From Halalkalibacter krulwichiae (GTDB lineage Bacteria; Bacillota; Bacilli; Bacillales; Bacillaceae_D): DNA of 64,000 bases. Position 1 is the stretch's first letter. Each line of letters begins with the position of its first letter. The notes beneath the pieces were generated by a model that saw nothing but the letters and a program-made list of their open reading frames with translations, did not search any database and had not been told where the DNA came from. Below are positions 8,700 to 17,956 of the stretch, one piece after another. The position numbers were made by a program, and so were the translations under genes. Location: positions 1,056,001 to 1,120,000 of the forward strand of contig NZ_CP020814.1 in the NCBI RefSeq assembly GCF_002109385.1. The letters run 5' to 3'.

Positions 8700-10070
8700 A
8701 TGAAGGTAGCGAAATTTGGAGGAACATCAGTTGCGAGTGCGGAGCAAATTAAAAAGGTAGCTGCCATTGTTGCAGAAGATCAAGACAGAAAAGTGATCGT
8801 TGTATCAGCACCCGGAAAAAGGGACAGCGAAGATACAAAGGTTACTGATCTTCTCATTCAATTAGGTGAAACAGTATTACAGAAAGGGGAAGCAGAAAAA
8901 GAGTTACAAGAAGTTATAAACAGATATGATGATATCGCAGAAGGGTTAGGATTAGGAAAGGATATCATAGCTACAATTGAGGCCGACCTGAGAGAAAGAG
9001 TCCAGTTTGATTTAAGTCGACCAGAATCATTTATGGACTTAATCAAGGCTAGCGGGGAAGATAATAACGCAAAGTTAATTGCAGCTTATTTCCAAAAAGA
9101 AGGATTAAATGCAATTTATTTAAACCCACTAGATGCAGGTCTATATGTGAGTGATGAGCCAGGGAATGCTCAAGTATTACCTGAAGCTTACGAACACCTA
9201 AGTAAGTTACGTCAGCGTGAAGAAATTATTGTATTCCCAGGGTTTTTTGGTTATTCAAAAGAGGGGACACTCGTAACATTTTCGCGTGGAGGTTCTGATA
9301 TAACGGGGTCAATTCTTGCAGCAGGTGTTAAAGCAGATTTATATGAAAATTTTACAGATGTCGATTCGGTTTTTGCAGCCAATCCGAAGATTATTGATAA
9401 TCCAGTAAAGATTAAAAAAATGACATATAGAGAAATGCGTGAATTATCGTATGCAGGATTTTCAGTTTTTCATGACGAGGCACTTTTCCCAGCATTTAGA
9501 AACGGTATTCCTGTATGTGTGAAAAATACAAACAATCCCTCATCTTCTGGTACAATGATTATTGCTGAAAGAGAATACTTCTTAAATCCAGTTATAGGAA
9601 TTGCTGCAGATGAAGGTTTTGCAACGATTTATGTAAGAAAATACTTAATGAACCGGGAAGTTGGTTTTGGACGTAAACTTCTGGAAATTCTAGAAGATGA
9701 AGGCCTATCATATGAACATATGCCTTCTGGAATTGATGATACTTCTGTCATTCTGCGTCAAGAACAATTAACAGATGAGATAGAAGAAAGAATTACTGCA
9801 CGCATTAATGACGAGTTATGTGTTGATGATGTGTATGTTGAGCGTGATTTTGCCATGGTTATGATCGTTGGTGAAGGAATGCATAATACAATTGGAATTT
9901 CTGCTCGTGCAACAGCAGCATTAACACGTGCAAATGTTAACATTGAGATGATTAACCAAGGTTCATCGGAAGTGAGTTTAATTTTAGGAATACATGCTTC
10001 AGATGCAGATCGAACTGTTAGGGAGTTGTACCAAGAATTTTTCGGTGGTGCAGATGAAACGGTACAATAA
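8700..10070 (+). CDS. thrD: aspartokinase III (YclM/ThrD type)
   Basis: Phosphorylates aspartate, the first step to lysine, threonine and methionine. The kinase domain starts KVAKFGGTSVASAEQIKKV and includes VIVVSAPGKRDSEDTKVTDLL (region 30-55), FSRGGSDITGSILA and the FTDVDSVFAANP loop. Two ACT regulatory domains follow from about residue 300 (FATIYVRKYLMNREVGFGRK and AMVMIVGEGMHNTIGISARA). At 456 residues it matches the class III enzyme YclM rather than DapG or LysC. RBS GGGAGCTGG precedes the ATG. Single gene with its own promoter and terminator. Confidence 0.9.
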   Translation: MKVAKFGGTSVASAEQIKKVAAIVAEDQDRKVIVVSAPGKRDSEDTKVTDLLIQLGETVLQKGEAEKELQEVINRYDDIAEGLGLGKDIIATIEADLRERVQFDLSRPESFMDLIKASGEDNNAKLIAAYFQKEGLNAIYLNPLDAGLYVSDEPGNAQVLPEAYEHLSKLRQREEIIVFPGFFGYSKEGTLVTFSRGGSDITGSILAAGVKADLYENFTDVDSVFAANPKIIDNPVKIKKMTYREMRELSYAGFSVFHDEALFPAFRNGIPVCVKNTNNPSSSGTMIIAEREYFLNPVIGIAADEGFATIYVRKYLMNREVGFGRKLLEILEDEGLSYEHMPSGIDDTSVILRQEQLTDEIEERITARINDELCVDDVYVERDFAMVMIVGEGMHNTIGISARATAALTRANVNIEMINQGSSEVSLILGIHASDADRTVRELYQEFFGGADETVQ

Positions 10071-10086
10071 TGAATGTTTAGCTATT

Positions 10087-10116
10087 AAAGCAGAACGATT
10101 TCCGTTCTGCTTTTTT
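10087..10116 (+). terminator. terminator after aspartokinase
   Basis: AAAGCAGAACG / CGTTCTGCTTT stem followed by T residues. Confidence 0.85.
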
Positions 10117-10243
10117 CTATGTGGAAAGCAACCATTTTTCTTGAAAACTAGAAGCCCTTGCCAACAGATAAACATCAGCAAGGGTACATAAAACAAACAG
10201 ACAATCCACATTTGCATTTTGAACGAGGCCTTTTTTGAGAAGG

Positions 10244-11065
10244 CTACCCTCGTTCGGTCAACTTTTGTATCATTGTCTTAAGTTCTTTGATTTCAGATTT
10301 AAGCTCTTTTAACTCATTGTTTTCCTCTTTTGCATGTTCCTCTTCATTTGCTTTTTCTACATTATTAACAATTACCCCGATAAATAAATTGAAGACAATA
10401 AAGGTTCCTACTAATATGAAAATGACGAAATAGATCCAGGACCATGCGAGTTCTTCAAATATTGGACGCATGACTCCGCTAGCCCATGATTCCAGAGTGA
10501 CAACTTGAAAGAGAGTCAGTAGAGATAATTGTAAGTTTCCAAAATACTCTGGTGCCGTTTCGGCAAAAAGCATTGTTCCCATAACGGCAAATATATAGAA
10601 GATGATACTCATAAGGATCATAATGTTACCAAGAGCAGGGATTGTCATTAAGAGTGCGTCTACAAGTCGTCTTAAGGACGGTATGACTGAAATGGCCCGA
10701 AGAACCCTTAACACCCTTAAAATACGAAGAACCGTGATAAAATGAGCACCAACAAAAATATGCCCGGCAGCAACAATTAAGAAATCAAACCAGTTCCAAC
10801 TACTTTTAAAAAAGTTTTTAGTTGGTTTCGTAGCGATAAATCGCATTGTAATCTCCAGCGTGAAAATCCAAAGCAAAATATAGTCAGCTAGAAAAAACCA
10901 TTCTTTATACTCAATATATAAAGTGGGGTAGGTTTCTAAGCCGACAAGAATAGCATTAACAATGATAAGGCCTATAACCGCCATTGTAAAGGCACGATGA
11001 AAGACAATTCGTTGTATGGGACGAACAAATCGATTGTTCGATAACTCGGTATTGGAAATCTCCAT
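10244..11065 (-). CDS. voltage-gated sodium channel (NaChBac/NavBP family)
   Basis: A one-domain, six-transmembrane channel of 273 residues that assembles as a homotetramer. S1-S3 span about residues 25-125. The voltage sensor S4 has arginines every third residue (TVLRILRVLRVLRAISVIP). The pore carries TLESWASGVMRP, the NaChBac sodium-selective filter, between S5 and S6. A cytosolic heptad-repeat coiled coil closes the protein (LKELKSEIKELKTMIQKL). In alkaliphilic Bacillus this channel supports sodium re-entry, motility and pH homeostasis. It stands alone on the minus strand; an inverted repeat GAACGAGG/CCTCGTTC overlaps its 3' end. Confidence 0.95.
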   Translation of the reverse strand: MEISNTELSNNRFVRPIQRIVFHRAFTMAVIGLIIVNAILVGLETYPTLYIEYKEWFFLADYILLWIFTLEITMRFIATKPTKNFFKSSWNWFDFLIVAAGHIFVGAHFITVLRILRVLRVLRAISVIPSLRRLVDALLMTIPALGNIMILMSIIFYIFAVMGTMLFAETAPEYFGNLQLSLLTLFQVVTLESWASGVMRPIFEELAWSWIYFVIFILVGTFIVFNLFIGVIVNNVEKANEEEHAKEENNELKELKSEIKELKTMIQKLTERG

Positions 11066-11214
11066 AGGTAAATTAGGCTCCTCCTAAACTGCAATCTATC
11101 CATTATTTTACTAGATTTTTTTCAACTAAAAAAGCATTATTATAAATCGAACACTTGTTCTTGTTTTGTTGATTGTAATTGTGTATGATGTATGTAGGTA
11201 AAGGGGGAATAAAA

Positions 11215-11442
11215 ATGGAAATACTGTTAAAGCGTAGTGTAAACAGTGCCCTGAAATTAGAAATGATTTATCAAGCAAATGATGGTTGCATTTCTCAGAG
11301 AGTCATCACTGTTCGTTCTTATAATGAGCAACATCTAATTGCTTATTGTCATGTACGCAAACAAAAAAGGATGTTCCGAAGAGATTCCGTTTTGTCTTTA
11401 TCAAAATATGATCTAAGGGATTCGTCTCGAATGGTGAACTGA
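11215..11442 (+). CDS. small WYL-domain-like protein
   Basis: A 75-residue protein starting MEILLKRSVNSALKLEM. The pattern LEMIYQ...ISQRVITV...YNEQHLIAYCHVRKQKRMF resembles the core of a stand-alone WYL domain (ligand-sensing module), found as short proteins in many Bacillus. The start at 11215 has AAGGGGGAAT upstream; a longer in-frame reading back to 11179 lacks support. Function unknown. Confidence 0.6.
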   Translation: MEILLKRSVNSALKLEMIYQANDGCISQRVITVRSYNEQHLIAYCHVRKQKRMFRRDSVLSLSKYDLRDSSRMVN

Positions 11443-11712
11443 TTCAATAGACGGAATCTTCAAAATAGCCTGATTAAAAAGTTCCCTTTCTAATTCCCAT
11501 TTTAAAATTTCACTTACTGCTTCCGTTGCATAACCTTTGTTTTGGGCTGAGGGTTTAATTCCGTACCTACTTCAACAGTATAAGCATTGGGCTTACCTTT
11601 AAAACAAATATCACCAATAATAGTATTGTCTTTTTTATTGACAAGAAAATAATTGATAAATTTACTTCTATCAATTGCTTGGAAAAAGAGATAATAGAGA
11701 ATATATCGAAGT
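11443..11712 (-). pseudogene. decayed GNAT (RimJ-like) acetyltransferase
   Basis: Reading the minus strand from about 11712 gives RSKFINYFLVNKKDNTIIGD followed by ICFKGKPNAYTVEVG. After a frame change near 11560-11570 it continues PSAQNKGYATEAVSEILKWE and ends near the WYL gene. Together these make the acetyl-CoA-binding core of a RimJ/RimL-like acetyltransferase (GxG replaced by NKGYATEA, as is common). There is no intact start and no single frame, so this is a remnant. Confidence 0.7.
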
Positions 11713-11718
11713 TCCTAA

Positions 11719-11762
11719 TAAATAGGTGGACAAAAAAGTTTTGATTTTGTCCACCTATTTCT
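11719..11762 (-). terminator. terminator of proBAC
   Basis: Stem AAATAGGTGGACAAAA / TTTTGTCCACCTATTT directly after the proC stop. Confidence 0.85.
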
Positions 11763-11764
11763 AT

Positions 11765-12601
11765 TTATTTATTTGTATTAAGAAAAACCGATCCAAGTTC
11801 TTTTGATCGTTCAATTGCTCTTGTAATAGCGTCTGTAACAGCTTCTTGGGTCTGGCGTTCTTCTAAGACTTTAATACCTGCTTCCGTTGTTCCGTTGGGA
11901 CTCATTACTTCTTGATACAATTCTCTCGAAGATTTCTTTGTTGATTGTAGTCGTTTTCCAACGCCTACAATCGTTTGAGAAATTAAAGTAGCTGCTTCCT
12001 CCTTCGATAAACCTGCTTGCTCTGCCGCTAGCTCCATTGCTTCCACAACATAGTAGAAATAGGCTGGGCCACTTCCTGCAATACCTGTTACTGCATCTAG
12101 TTTATCTTCTGTTACGACGGTAACCGTTCCGACCGCTGAAAATAGTTGTTCGACTTCATTTAATTGTTGATTGGTTGCATAAGAACCTTTGCAAATACCA
12201 GTTGCAGAAGCCCCAACTTTAGCAGAAGTATTTGGCATGGTTCTAATGACGCCCGCTTGATGTCCAAGTAAGTCTTCAATATAAGAAGTAGGGATACCTG
12301 CGAGAACGGAGACAAACAATTGACTTTCGTTCGTCATAGACTGTACGGCATCGATAGCATCTTTAACATGTTTTGGTTTCATAGCTAAAATGATAATATC
12401 TCCTTCTTTAACCGCTTCTGCTCGGTTAGAGTTTGTTCGGATGCCATATTCTTGTTCAAGATAATTAAGCTTTTCTTGGTCGCTTAAATTAGTCGCAATA
12501 ATTTGTTGTGGAGCAACGACTTGAAGCCGCACAAGTCCTCCAATGACAGCTTCTGCCATTGATCCAGCTCCTAAAAAAGTAATCGTTTTATTCTCTAACA
12601 A
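11765..12601 (-). CDS. proC: pyrroline-5-carboxylate reductase
   Basis: Last step of proline synthesis: NAD(P)H-dependent reduction of pyrroline-5-carboxylate. N-terminal Rossmann motif TITFLGAGSMAEAVIGGL, then VIRTMPNTSAKVGA, and the family signature region AVTGIAGSGPAYFYYVVEAM with the C-terminal dimerisation part (EVMSPNGTTEAGIKVLE). 278 residues, normal. It lies 11 bases after proA and is third in the T-box operon. Confidence 0.92.
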   Translation of the reverse strand: MLENKTITFLGAGSMAEAVIGGLVRLQVVAPQQIIATNLSDQEKLNYLEQEYGIRTNSNRAEAVKEGDIIILAMKPKHVKDAIDAVQSMTNESQLFVSVLAGIPTSYIEDLLGHQAGVIRTMPNTSAKVGASATGICKGSYATNQQLNEVEQLFSAVGTVTVVTEDKLDAVTGIAGSGPAYFYYVVEAMELAAEQAGLSKEEAATLISQTIVGVGKRLQSTKKSSRELYQEVMSPNGTTEAGIKVLEERQTQEAVTDAITRAIERSKELGSVFLNTNK

Positions 12602-12612
12602 TTGATCCTCAC

Positions 12613-13860
12613 CTAGCCTTTCACTTGCCCGCTTCCTTGGACGATGTATTTGGTTGACGTTAAGGCTTCTAGCCCCATTGGTCCTCTTGCATGAAGTTTC
12701 TGTGTGCTGATTCCAATTTCAGCTCCAAAACCAAATTCGAAGCCATCTGTGAAGCGTGTAGATGCATTGTGATAAACAGCTGCCGCATCTACTCTGTTTA
12801 AAAAGGCTACAACATTGGCTGCGTCTTCACTAATGATGGATTCAGAGTGCTTTGTGCCGTATGTGTGAATGTGAGTAATAGCTTCTTCCAGCGTATCAAC
12901 GATTTTTATTGCTACTATTAAGTCAAGAAACTCATTTTCCCAGTCAGCTTGTTCCGCTTGTTTAATGCGATTATCCCATGTTTGTGTCTTTTCATCACCG
13001 ACGAAGGACACATTTTTTTCAGCGAGGGCATCAAGTAATTCTTGAAAATGTTCTTTTGCCCATTGTTGATCAACTAGAATGGTTTCTATTGCATTGCAAA
13101 CAGATGGACGCTGGGTTTTCGCGTTAACAGCAATGGAAATCGCCATCTCCTTTTTAGCTGATTCGTCAATAAATAGGTGGCAGTTACCAACACCTGTTTC
13201 AAGTACAGGGACAGAAGCGTTTTTAACAACTGATTGAATAAGAGAAGCTCCTCCTCTTGGAATAAGAACATCTAAATACTCATTTAATGTAAACATCTCT
13301 GTTGCAGTATCACGACTTGTGTCTTCTAGCAATTGAATAGCTTCAATTGGAATATTCGTTTGTTCAAGAGCACGTTGTACAACTTTAACGAGTGCAGTAT
13401 TTGAATGAATTGCAGAAGAGCTTCCACGTAATAAAACGGCATTTCCTGCTTTTAAGCATAAGCTTGAAGCATCAATCGTAACGTTTGGTCGTGCTTCATA
13501 GATCATTCCGATGACACCGAGTGGGACACGAACTTTATTTATTTGAAGCCCATTTGGACGTGTATGGCTAGAGAGAACTTCTCCAACTGGATCTTGTAAA
13601 GAAGCTACTTGTTTTAATCCTTCAGCCATATCGTGCAATCGTTCAGACGTTAATGTAAGACGGTCAATTAAACCTTCCGGAGTTCCATTGCTACGAGCAA
13701 CTTGGATATCCTTTTCGTTCTCTTCTAATAAGTATGCCTCTTCTTGAAGAAGTTGTTTTGCAATTTTGTTAAGCGCATTATTTTTTTCTTCAGTCGTAAG
13801 TGTTGAAAGGAATCGCGCGCATTCGCTTGCTTTTTTAGCTTTTGATAATAGTTCACTCAT
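12613..13860 (-). CDS. proA: glutamate-5-semialdehyde dehydrogenase (gamma-glutamyl phosphate reductase)
   Basis: NADPH-dependent reduction of gamma-glutamyl phosphate. The active-site region around [15 protein letters not shown] holds the catalytic cysteine, and [20 protein letters not shown] lies in the nucleotide-binding part. The start ATG at 13860 overlaps the proB stop as ATGA; a longer in-frame reading to 13893 would run into proB. 415 residues, usual length. Confidence 0.92.
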   Translation of the reverse strand: MSELLSKAKKASECARFLSTLTTEEKNNALNKIAKQLLQEEAYLLEENEKDIQVARSNGTPEGLIDRLTLTSERLHDMAEGLKQVASLQDPVGEVLSSHTRPNGLQINKVRVPLGVIGMIYEARPNVTIDASSLCLKAGNAVLLRGSSSAIHSNTALVKVVQRALEQTNIPIEAIQLLEDTSRDTATEMFTLNEYLDVLIPRGGASLIQSVVKNASVPVLETGVGNCHLFIDESAKKEMAISIAVNAKTQRPSVCNAIETILVDQQWAKEHFQELLDALAEKNVSFVGDEKTQTWDNRIKQAEQADWENEFLDLIVAIKIVDTLEEAITHIHTYGTKHSESIISEDAANVVAFLNRVDAAAVYHNASTRFTDGFEFGFGAEIGISTQKLHARGPMGLEALTSTKYIVQGSGQVKG

Positions 13861-14972
13861 CGTTTCATCGTCTCCTTTAAATATGGGACCCACTCATTTC
13901 GGTGAATCACCACCGGTTGTTTATGTTTTTCGGTATTTTCCTTTGTGGCACGGAGCTCGTTCACTTCTTCTAATGGAATATTGGCTTTACCTCTTCCGAG
14001 AACTTGTTTCTTAACATTGCACACTTCAATGACATCCCCTGATGAAAAAGATCCATTTATTTCTATGATGCCAACAGGTAATAAACTTTTGCCGCGATGT
14101 AAGATTGCTTGCTCGGCTCCTTCGTCTATCGTCAAGCGAGCGGCGATGGTTGAATGAATAGCGATCCATTGCTTCGTAGTTGGCATAACAGCTTCGTGTT
14201 GAAAGGAACCAATGTACGTGCCGTCACCTTTTCCACTTAAGATGTCTATGAACGTCTCAGGGCAATCACCTTTGCCGATAAAGACATTAACACCTAGAGT
14301 TAATGCGGTTTGAGCTGCGCTAACCTTAGATTTCATTCCACCTGTTCCAACTTTTGAATTCGAGTCACCAGCCAGAGCCAAGAGGTTATCTGTTACATAA
14401 GGTAAATAATTAATTTTTTTAGCTTGTGGATTTTTCTGAGGATTGTCATCGTACAAGCCATTAACGTCGGTCATAATGCAAAGAGTATTTGCATGAATTA
14501 ACCCGCTTACTAAGGCGGACAACATATCATTATCCCCAAAGGTTAACTCTTCAATAGAAGTTGAATCATTTTCATTAATAATAGGAATCGCGCCTCTTTT
14601 TAATAATTCAGTTAATGTAGAGTAAGCATTTCCGTAACGTGTTTCATCTGAGAAGTCTTGTCTAGTCAGTAGAAGCTGGGCTGGCGTCAATTGAAAATAA
14701 GCGAATTGCTCTATATAAGCTTGCATAAGCATTGCTTGGCCAACTGCCGCAGCGGCTTGCTTTCCTGCAATGGTAACTGGACGGCTTGGATAGCCAATGG
14801 CTTTAAAGCCTGCAGCAACAGCTCCAGAAGAGATGACAATGACTTCATGACCAGCTTCTTTTAGCTGAGCAATTGCTTTGACAAATCGTGTGACTTTCTC
14901 GATACTCAAGGCCCCTTGATTTGTCGTCAATGAACTACTACCAATTTTTACAACTAGCCGTTGTCGATTCAT
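13857..14972 (-). CDS. proB: glutamate 5-kinase
   Basis: Commits glutamate to proline. The amino-acid kinase domain (about 1-260) begins [19 protein letters not shown] and includes [23 protein letters not shown] and [14 protein letters not shown]-terminal PUA domain follows (from about residue 280, [12 protein letters not shown]...VIEVCN). 371 residues. It is the first gene behind the T-box leader, so this is the amino-acid-responsive proline operon. Confidence 0.92.
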   Translation of the reverse strand: MNRQRLVVKIGSSSLTTNQGALSIEKVTRFVKAIAQLKEAGHEVIVISSGAVAAGFKAIGYPSRPVTIAGKQAAAAVGQAMLMQAYIEQFAYFQLTPAQLLLTRQDFSDETRYGNAYSTLTELLKRGAIPIINENDSTSIEELTFGDNDMLSALVSGLIHANTLCIMTDVNGLYDDNPQKNPQAKKINYLPYVTDNLLALAGDSNSKVGTGGMKSKVSAAQTALTLGVNVFIGKGDCPETFIDILSGKGDGTYIGSFQHEAVMPTTKQWIAIHSTIAARLTIDEGAEQAILHRGKSLLPVGIIEINGSFSSGDVIEVCNVKKQVLGRGKANIPLEEVNELRATKENTEKHKQPVVIHRNEWVPYLKETMKR

Positions 14973-15011
14973 GTTCTCTCCTCTTTCTTTTATACATAAT
15001 GCATGAAAAAT

Positions 15012-15246
15012 ATAAAAAACTCATCCGTCCTTATAAAAGGACGGATGAGTTACATCCGCGGTACCACCTTTGTTGGCGTAAAGCCCACTCTTACCCGTAA
15101 CGTGGGGAACGGTCAACCTCATTGACTAGCTCCAGGGCAGGTTCAACAATATTAGCGGTGATGACCCTTTCAGCCGGTGAGGTCACTCTCTTTTCACATA
15201 ATGAATTGTTTACTAATCCCTATCAACGCTTTTTCGTATTGTTTCT
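15012..15246 (-). ncRNA. T-box riboswitch (proline) of proBAC
   Basis: On the minus strand the leader contains the conserved T-box AAGGTGGTACCGCG (about 15057-15070), which pairs with the uncharged tRNA acceptor end. A rho-independent terminator follows (ACTCATCCGTCC / GGACGGATGAGT, 15018-15051, then T residues). Upstream, GTTGAACCTGCCC offers CCT at 15141-15139 as the specifier codon, which would read tRNA-Pro and fits the proBAC cargo. AGTGACCTCACCGGCTGAAAG-like stem I/II elements lie in between. The specifier choice is an inference. Confidence 0.9.
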
Positions 15247-15250
15247 ATTA

Positions 15251-15280
15251 ATTATATGAGGGAGAGGGGGATAGAGTCAA
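15251..15280 (-). promoter_or_regulatory. sigma-A promoter of the proBAC T-box leader
   Basis: TTGACT, 18-base spacer, TATAAT on the minus strand; predicted start near 15244. Confidence 0.75.
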
Positions 15281-15366
15281 CTAAAGATTTGATTTAGGGT
15301 GGTGAAAAGGAGTTACAATCTTGTAAGATAAAGGTAGTAAGAACTGATGGGAGAGTATGCGGAATA

Positions 15367-16142
15367 ATGAAAAAAACAGTTTGGGTAACAGGTGCTTCAA
15401 GTGGATTAGGGTGGAACATCGCGCTAGAAGCAGGAAGAAAAGGCTATCGAGTTATTTTATTAGCAAGAAATGAGAAAAAACTACATACATTAAAGGAACT
15501 CATTGAAGGTGAGGGGGAGAAGCTGTTGCTTTTACATTGGATATGAGTAAGGCAGCTGAAATGGAATGTTTAGTGGAACAAATCATGGAAAAAGTGGGAC
15601 GAATAGATGTTCTAATAAATAACGCTGGCTTTGGTGTGTTTGAAAGAGTTGAAGAAACAAAGGTCGAGATTATTGAAGAAATGTTTTCGGTTAATGTCGT
15701 TGGACTCATTGCCTTAACAAAAGCTGTACTTCCTTATATGTTCAATGAAGGTCAAGGACACATTATCAATATTGCTTCTCAAGCAGGGAAACTCGCTACA
15801 CCAAAGTCAAGTGTGTATGCCGCAACAAAACATGCCGTCCTTGGCTTTACAAATGGATTAAGAATGGAGTTGATTGACCGAAATATTACGGTCAGTGCAG
15901 TGAATCCAGGTCCAATCAAAACTCCTTTTTTTGACCGGGCAGACCAGGAAGGGATGTATGTGAAAAATGTGCGGAAATGGATGCTTGATCCACAAAAAGT
16001 AGCAAGTGCTACAGTCAGGTTGATAGAAAAGCCGAAGCGTGAATTGAATTTACCTCAGTGGATGAATATGGGCTCAAGATTCTATCAGTTGATGCCAACA
16101 TTGGTTGAGAAAATAGCTGGAAAGAAGTTGAATCAAAAGTAG
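15367..16142 (+). pseudogene. SDR-family dehydrogenase (YqjQ-like) with a single frameshift
   Basis: From ATG 15367 the frame gives VWVTGASSGLG (NAD(P)-binding) up to EGEGEK, then runs to a stop near 15545. Another frame continues without loss from about 15520: FTLDMSKAAEM, INNAGFGVFERVEE, and the catalytic YAATKHAVLGF (YxxxK), to 16142. The break lies at a run of five G (15513-15517), where six would restore one protein of about 259 residues. It is either a recently broken gene or a sequencing error. An intact downstream piece could only start at 15537, without the cofactor motif. Confidence 0.8.
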
Positions 16143-16153
16143 GTGGGGATTTA

Positions 16154-16342
16154 ATGAAGAACAGGTATCATTGTTGTGCGACATGCCGTCATTTTGCTGT
16201 TCTGAAAAAAGAGGGAGGAGGTATTCTTTATAAATGTGTAAGATTAGGTTTTGAGACAAAAACGACTTACACCTTTCATTGCTGGGACCCAAAGGAGCAT
16301 ATTAGAGCTCGTATGAAGAAAGAAGGTTACTCGTCGTCTTGA
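16154..16342 (+). CDS. small cysteine-rich (zinc-ribbon-like) protein
   Basis: 62 residues. CCATCRHF near the N-terminus and two further cysteines (YKCVRLGF and FHCWDP) make a possible metal site. RBS AGGTGGGG lies just upstream, and it starts 11 bases after the SDR gene, so the two are co-transcribed. I recognise it as a conserved small Bacillus protein but can give no function. Its 3' end overlaps the convergent YqzH-like gene by 16 bases. Confidence 0.65.
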   Translation: MKNRYHCCATCRHFAVLKKEGGGILYKCVRLGFETKTTYTFHCWDPKEHIRARMKKEGYSSS

Positions 16343-16533
16343 CCAGCAAAGAAGGAGTAAACAACATCGTGAATCACGTCTCTAATTGGCTCTTTGTTAT
16401 CGTTCATAATTTTAGAAAGTATCTTTTTAGTTAGATCCTCTTCTTCTTCTTGTGATAAAGGTAGGCCTATGTCTTGTTCGGTATAAGATTTTGTTACAGA
16501 ATGTATTTGTTTTTTAATTAAGGTAATGTCCAT
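16327..16533 (-). CDS. YqzH-like protein
   Basis: A 68-residue acidic protein starting MDITLIKKQIHSV, with PLSQEEEEDLTKKIL and the C-terminal IRDVIHDVVYSFF. This pattern fits the small YqzH family of Bacillus, of unknown function. The start at 16533 has TAGGAGGAATT upstream. It is convergent with the cysteine-rich protein. Confidence 0.6.
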   Translation of the reverse strand: MDITLIKKQIHSVTKSYTEQDIGLPLSQEEEEDLTKKILSKIMNDNKEPIRDVIHDVVYSFFAGQDDE

Positions 16534-16595
16534 AATTCCTCCTAGAGTTGCTATCATGATTCATTATAATATCTAAGCAGAAGCAAATAAAGTGT

Positions 16596-16760
16596 TTGAC
16601 TTTTGAAGTATCAGCCCTTTAAAATAAATGCGGATATAAACTAAAACCCTATTTTGCTAACCTTAGCGGTAGGGAGTGGACTTTTCTAGAGAAATCTATT
16701 TTCACCACACGTAGCTTTTACGTGTGGTTTTTGTTTTGCATTGAGAGAGGGAGGATATGT
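16596..16760 (+). promoter_or_regulatory. promoter and attenuator-like leader of the EamA gene
   Basis: Promoter TTGACT (16596-16601), 18-base spacer, TAAAAT (16620-16625). The roughly 128-base leader then shows hairpin CCCTA/TAGGG with inner GCTA/TAGC (16647-16674) and a TAGA-GAAA-TCTA tetraloop hairpin. It ends in a perfect 10-bp terminator stem (ACCACACGTA/TACGTGTGGT, 16704-16728) with a T tract. GTGG at 16676-16679 could pair with CCAC inside the left terminator arm. No plus-strand gene immediately upstream needs this terminator. I do not recognise a known riboswitch class. Confidence 0.6.
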
Positions 16761-17669
16761 ATGAAAAAGTGGCATTATGCACTAATCGTCTTAGCAGGAG
16801 GCTGTTGTTATGGTATTTTATCAACCTTTGTGAAACTCGCATACTCGGTTGGTTTTTCCCTTACCGAAGTCGTGGGTGGGCAATTTATCATCGGTACAAT
16901 ATGTATAAGTTTATTAGCATTGTTTTCAAAGCGGATACGGTTAACGGTGCGTGAAAAGTTGTTAATTGCTACTGCAGGTGTTCCGATGGGGTTAACTGGA
17001 ATTTTCTATTATCAATCGCTTCAGTCATTAGATGCTTCATTAGCAATTATTTTTTTATTTCAATTTATTTGGATTGGCTCTTTTCTCGAATGGTTAATGG
17101 AAAATAAAGGTCCGTCCAATCAAAAGCTATTATCAATATTTATCTTATTATTAGGATCAATTTGTGCTGCTGGTTTGTTAACAAGGGAAATCAGCTTCAA
17201 TGCTGTAGGGGCAGGATGGGGCTTAGGGGCTGCTCTTATGTTTGCGGTTTTTATATATTGTAGTGGTACGGTGTGCAGGCACGTTCCGCCGATTCAAAAG
17301 AGTGCTTGGCTTGCATATGGAGGGTTAGTCATTGTAATGCTTATCCTACCTCCTATTTTTTTAGTGGAACAATTGGTTATTGTAGAACTTGTACCGTATG
17401 TTTTTGTTCTAGGACTCTTTGGAGTTGCGCTCCCACCTTTATTATTTTCAATTGGTATGCCGCATGTTGGTGCTGGACTTGGAACTATTTTGTCAGCTTC
17501 TGAATTACCTGTTGCAATTATACTGTCCGCTTTTGTACTGCGAGAATCAGTAGATTATATGCAGTGGACTGGTGTATTAATGATCTTGATTGGTATTGCA
17601 ATAGGAAACAAAACAAGGAGTGAAAAGAACCATCATAGTCGAAAAGGAGAATCAGATGTAGGGTTCTAA
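16761..17669 (+). CDS. EamA/DMT family transporter
   Basis: About 302 residues with ten predicted membrane segments in two EamA repeats (the first begins WHYALIVLAGGCCYGILSTF). The second half includes GAALMFAVFIYCSGTVC and IILSAFVLRESVDYMQW. The C-terminal tail is basic. Such drug/metabolite exporters move small metabolites; the substrate is unknown. ATG 16761 has GAGGGAGGAT upstream. Expression is probably controlled by the terminator-bearing leader. Confidence 0.8.
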   Translation: MKKWHYALIVLAGGCCYGILSTFVKLAYSVGFSLTEVVGGQFIIGTICISLLALFSKRIRLTVREKLLIATAGVPMGLTGIFYYQSLQSLDASLAIIFLFQFIWIGSFLEWLMENKGPSNQKLLSIFILLLGSICAAGLLTREISFNAVGAGWGLGAALMFAVFIYCSGTVCRHVPPIQKSAWLAYGGLVIVMLILPPIFLVEQLVIVELVPYVFVLGLFGVALPPLLFSIGMPHVGAGLGTILSASELPVAIILSAFVLRESVDYMQWTGVLMILIGIAIGNKTRSEKNHHSRKGESDVGF

Positions 17670-17758
17670 CACAATAGTACGAATGACTGATAATTAATAA
17701 GGCGGCAGAAGGTTCCTTCTAAATTGAACATGTTTATCCGGACTTCATCCAACATAAC

Positions 17759-17800
17759 GTCCTCACTATCGACATAATTATAAGAGTGAGGATGGTTTTC
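17759..17800 (+). terminator. possible terminator after the EamA gene
   Basis: TCCTCACT / AGTGAGGA stem (17760-17767, 17784-17792 region) with a 17-base loop and a weak T-rich tail. The rest of the 287 bases before asnO shows no gene. Confidence 0.45.
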
Positions 17801-17956
17801 TCTGAGAATATCACATTTGCCTACATTCTGAATAGAATAGTTTATGGGTTTAGGCCTGATCTGGGGCGATATGAGTATGTGAGAACGAGAGTATGGGTGA
17901 GATAAAAAAAGAAGCTTAGCTCTCATAGAAAAACTCCCAAAGGGGCTGATGGATAC

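Noticed and set aside
10156..10190. CCCTTGC/GCAAGGG inverted repeat after the aspartokinase terminator
   Set aside because: Large loop and no T tract on either strand; no function can be supported.
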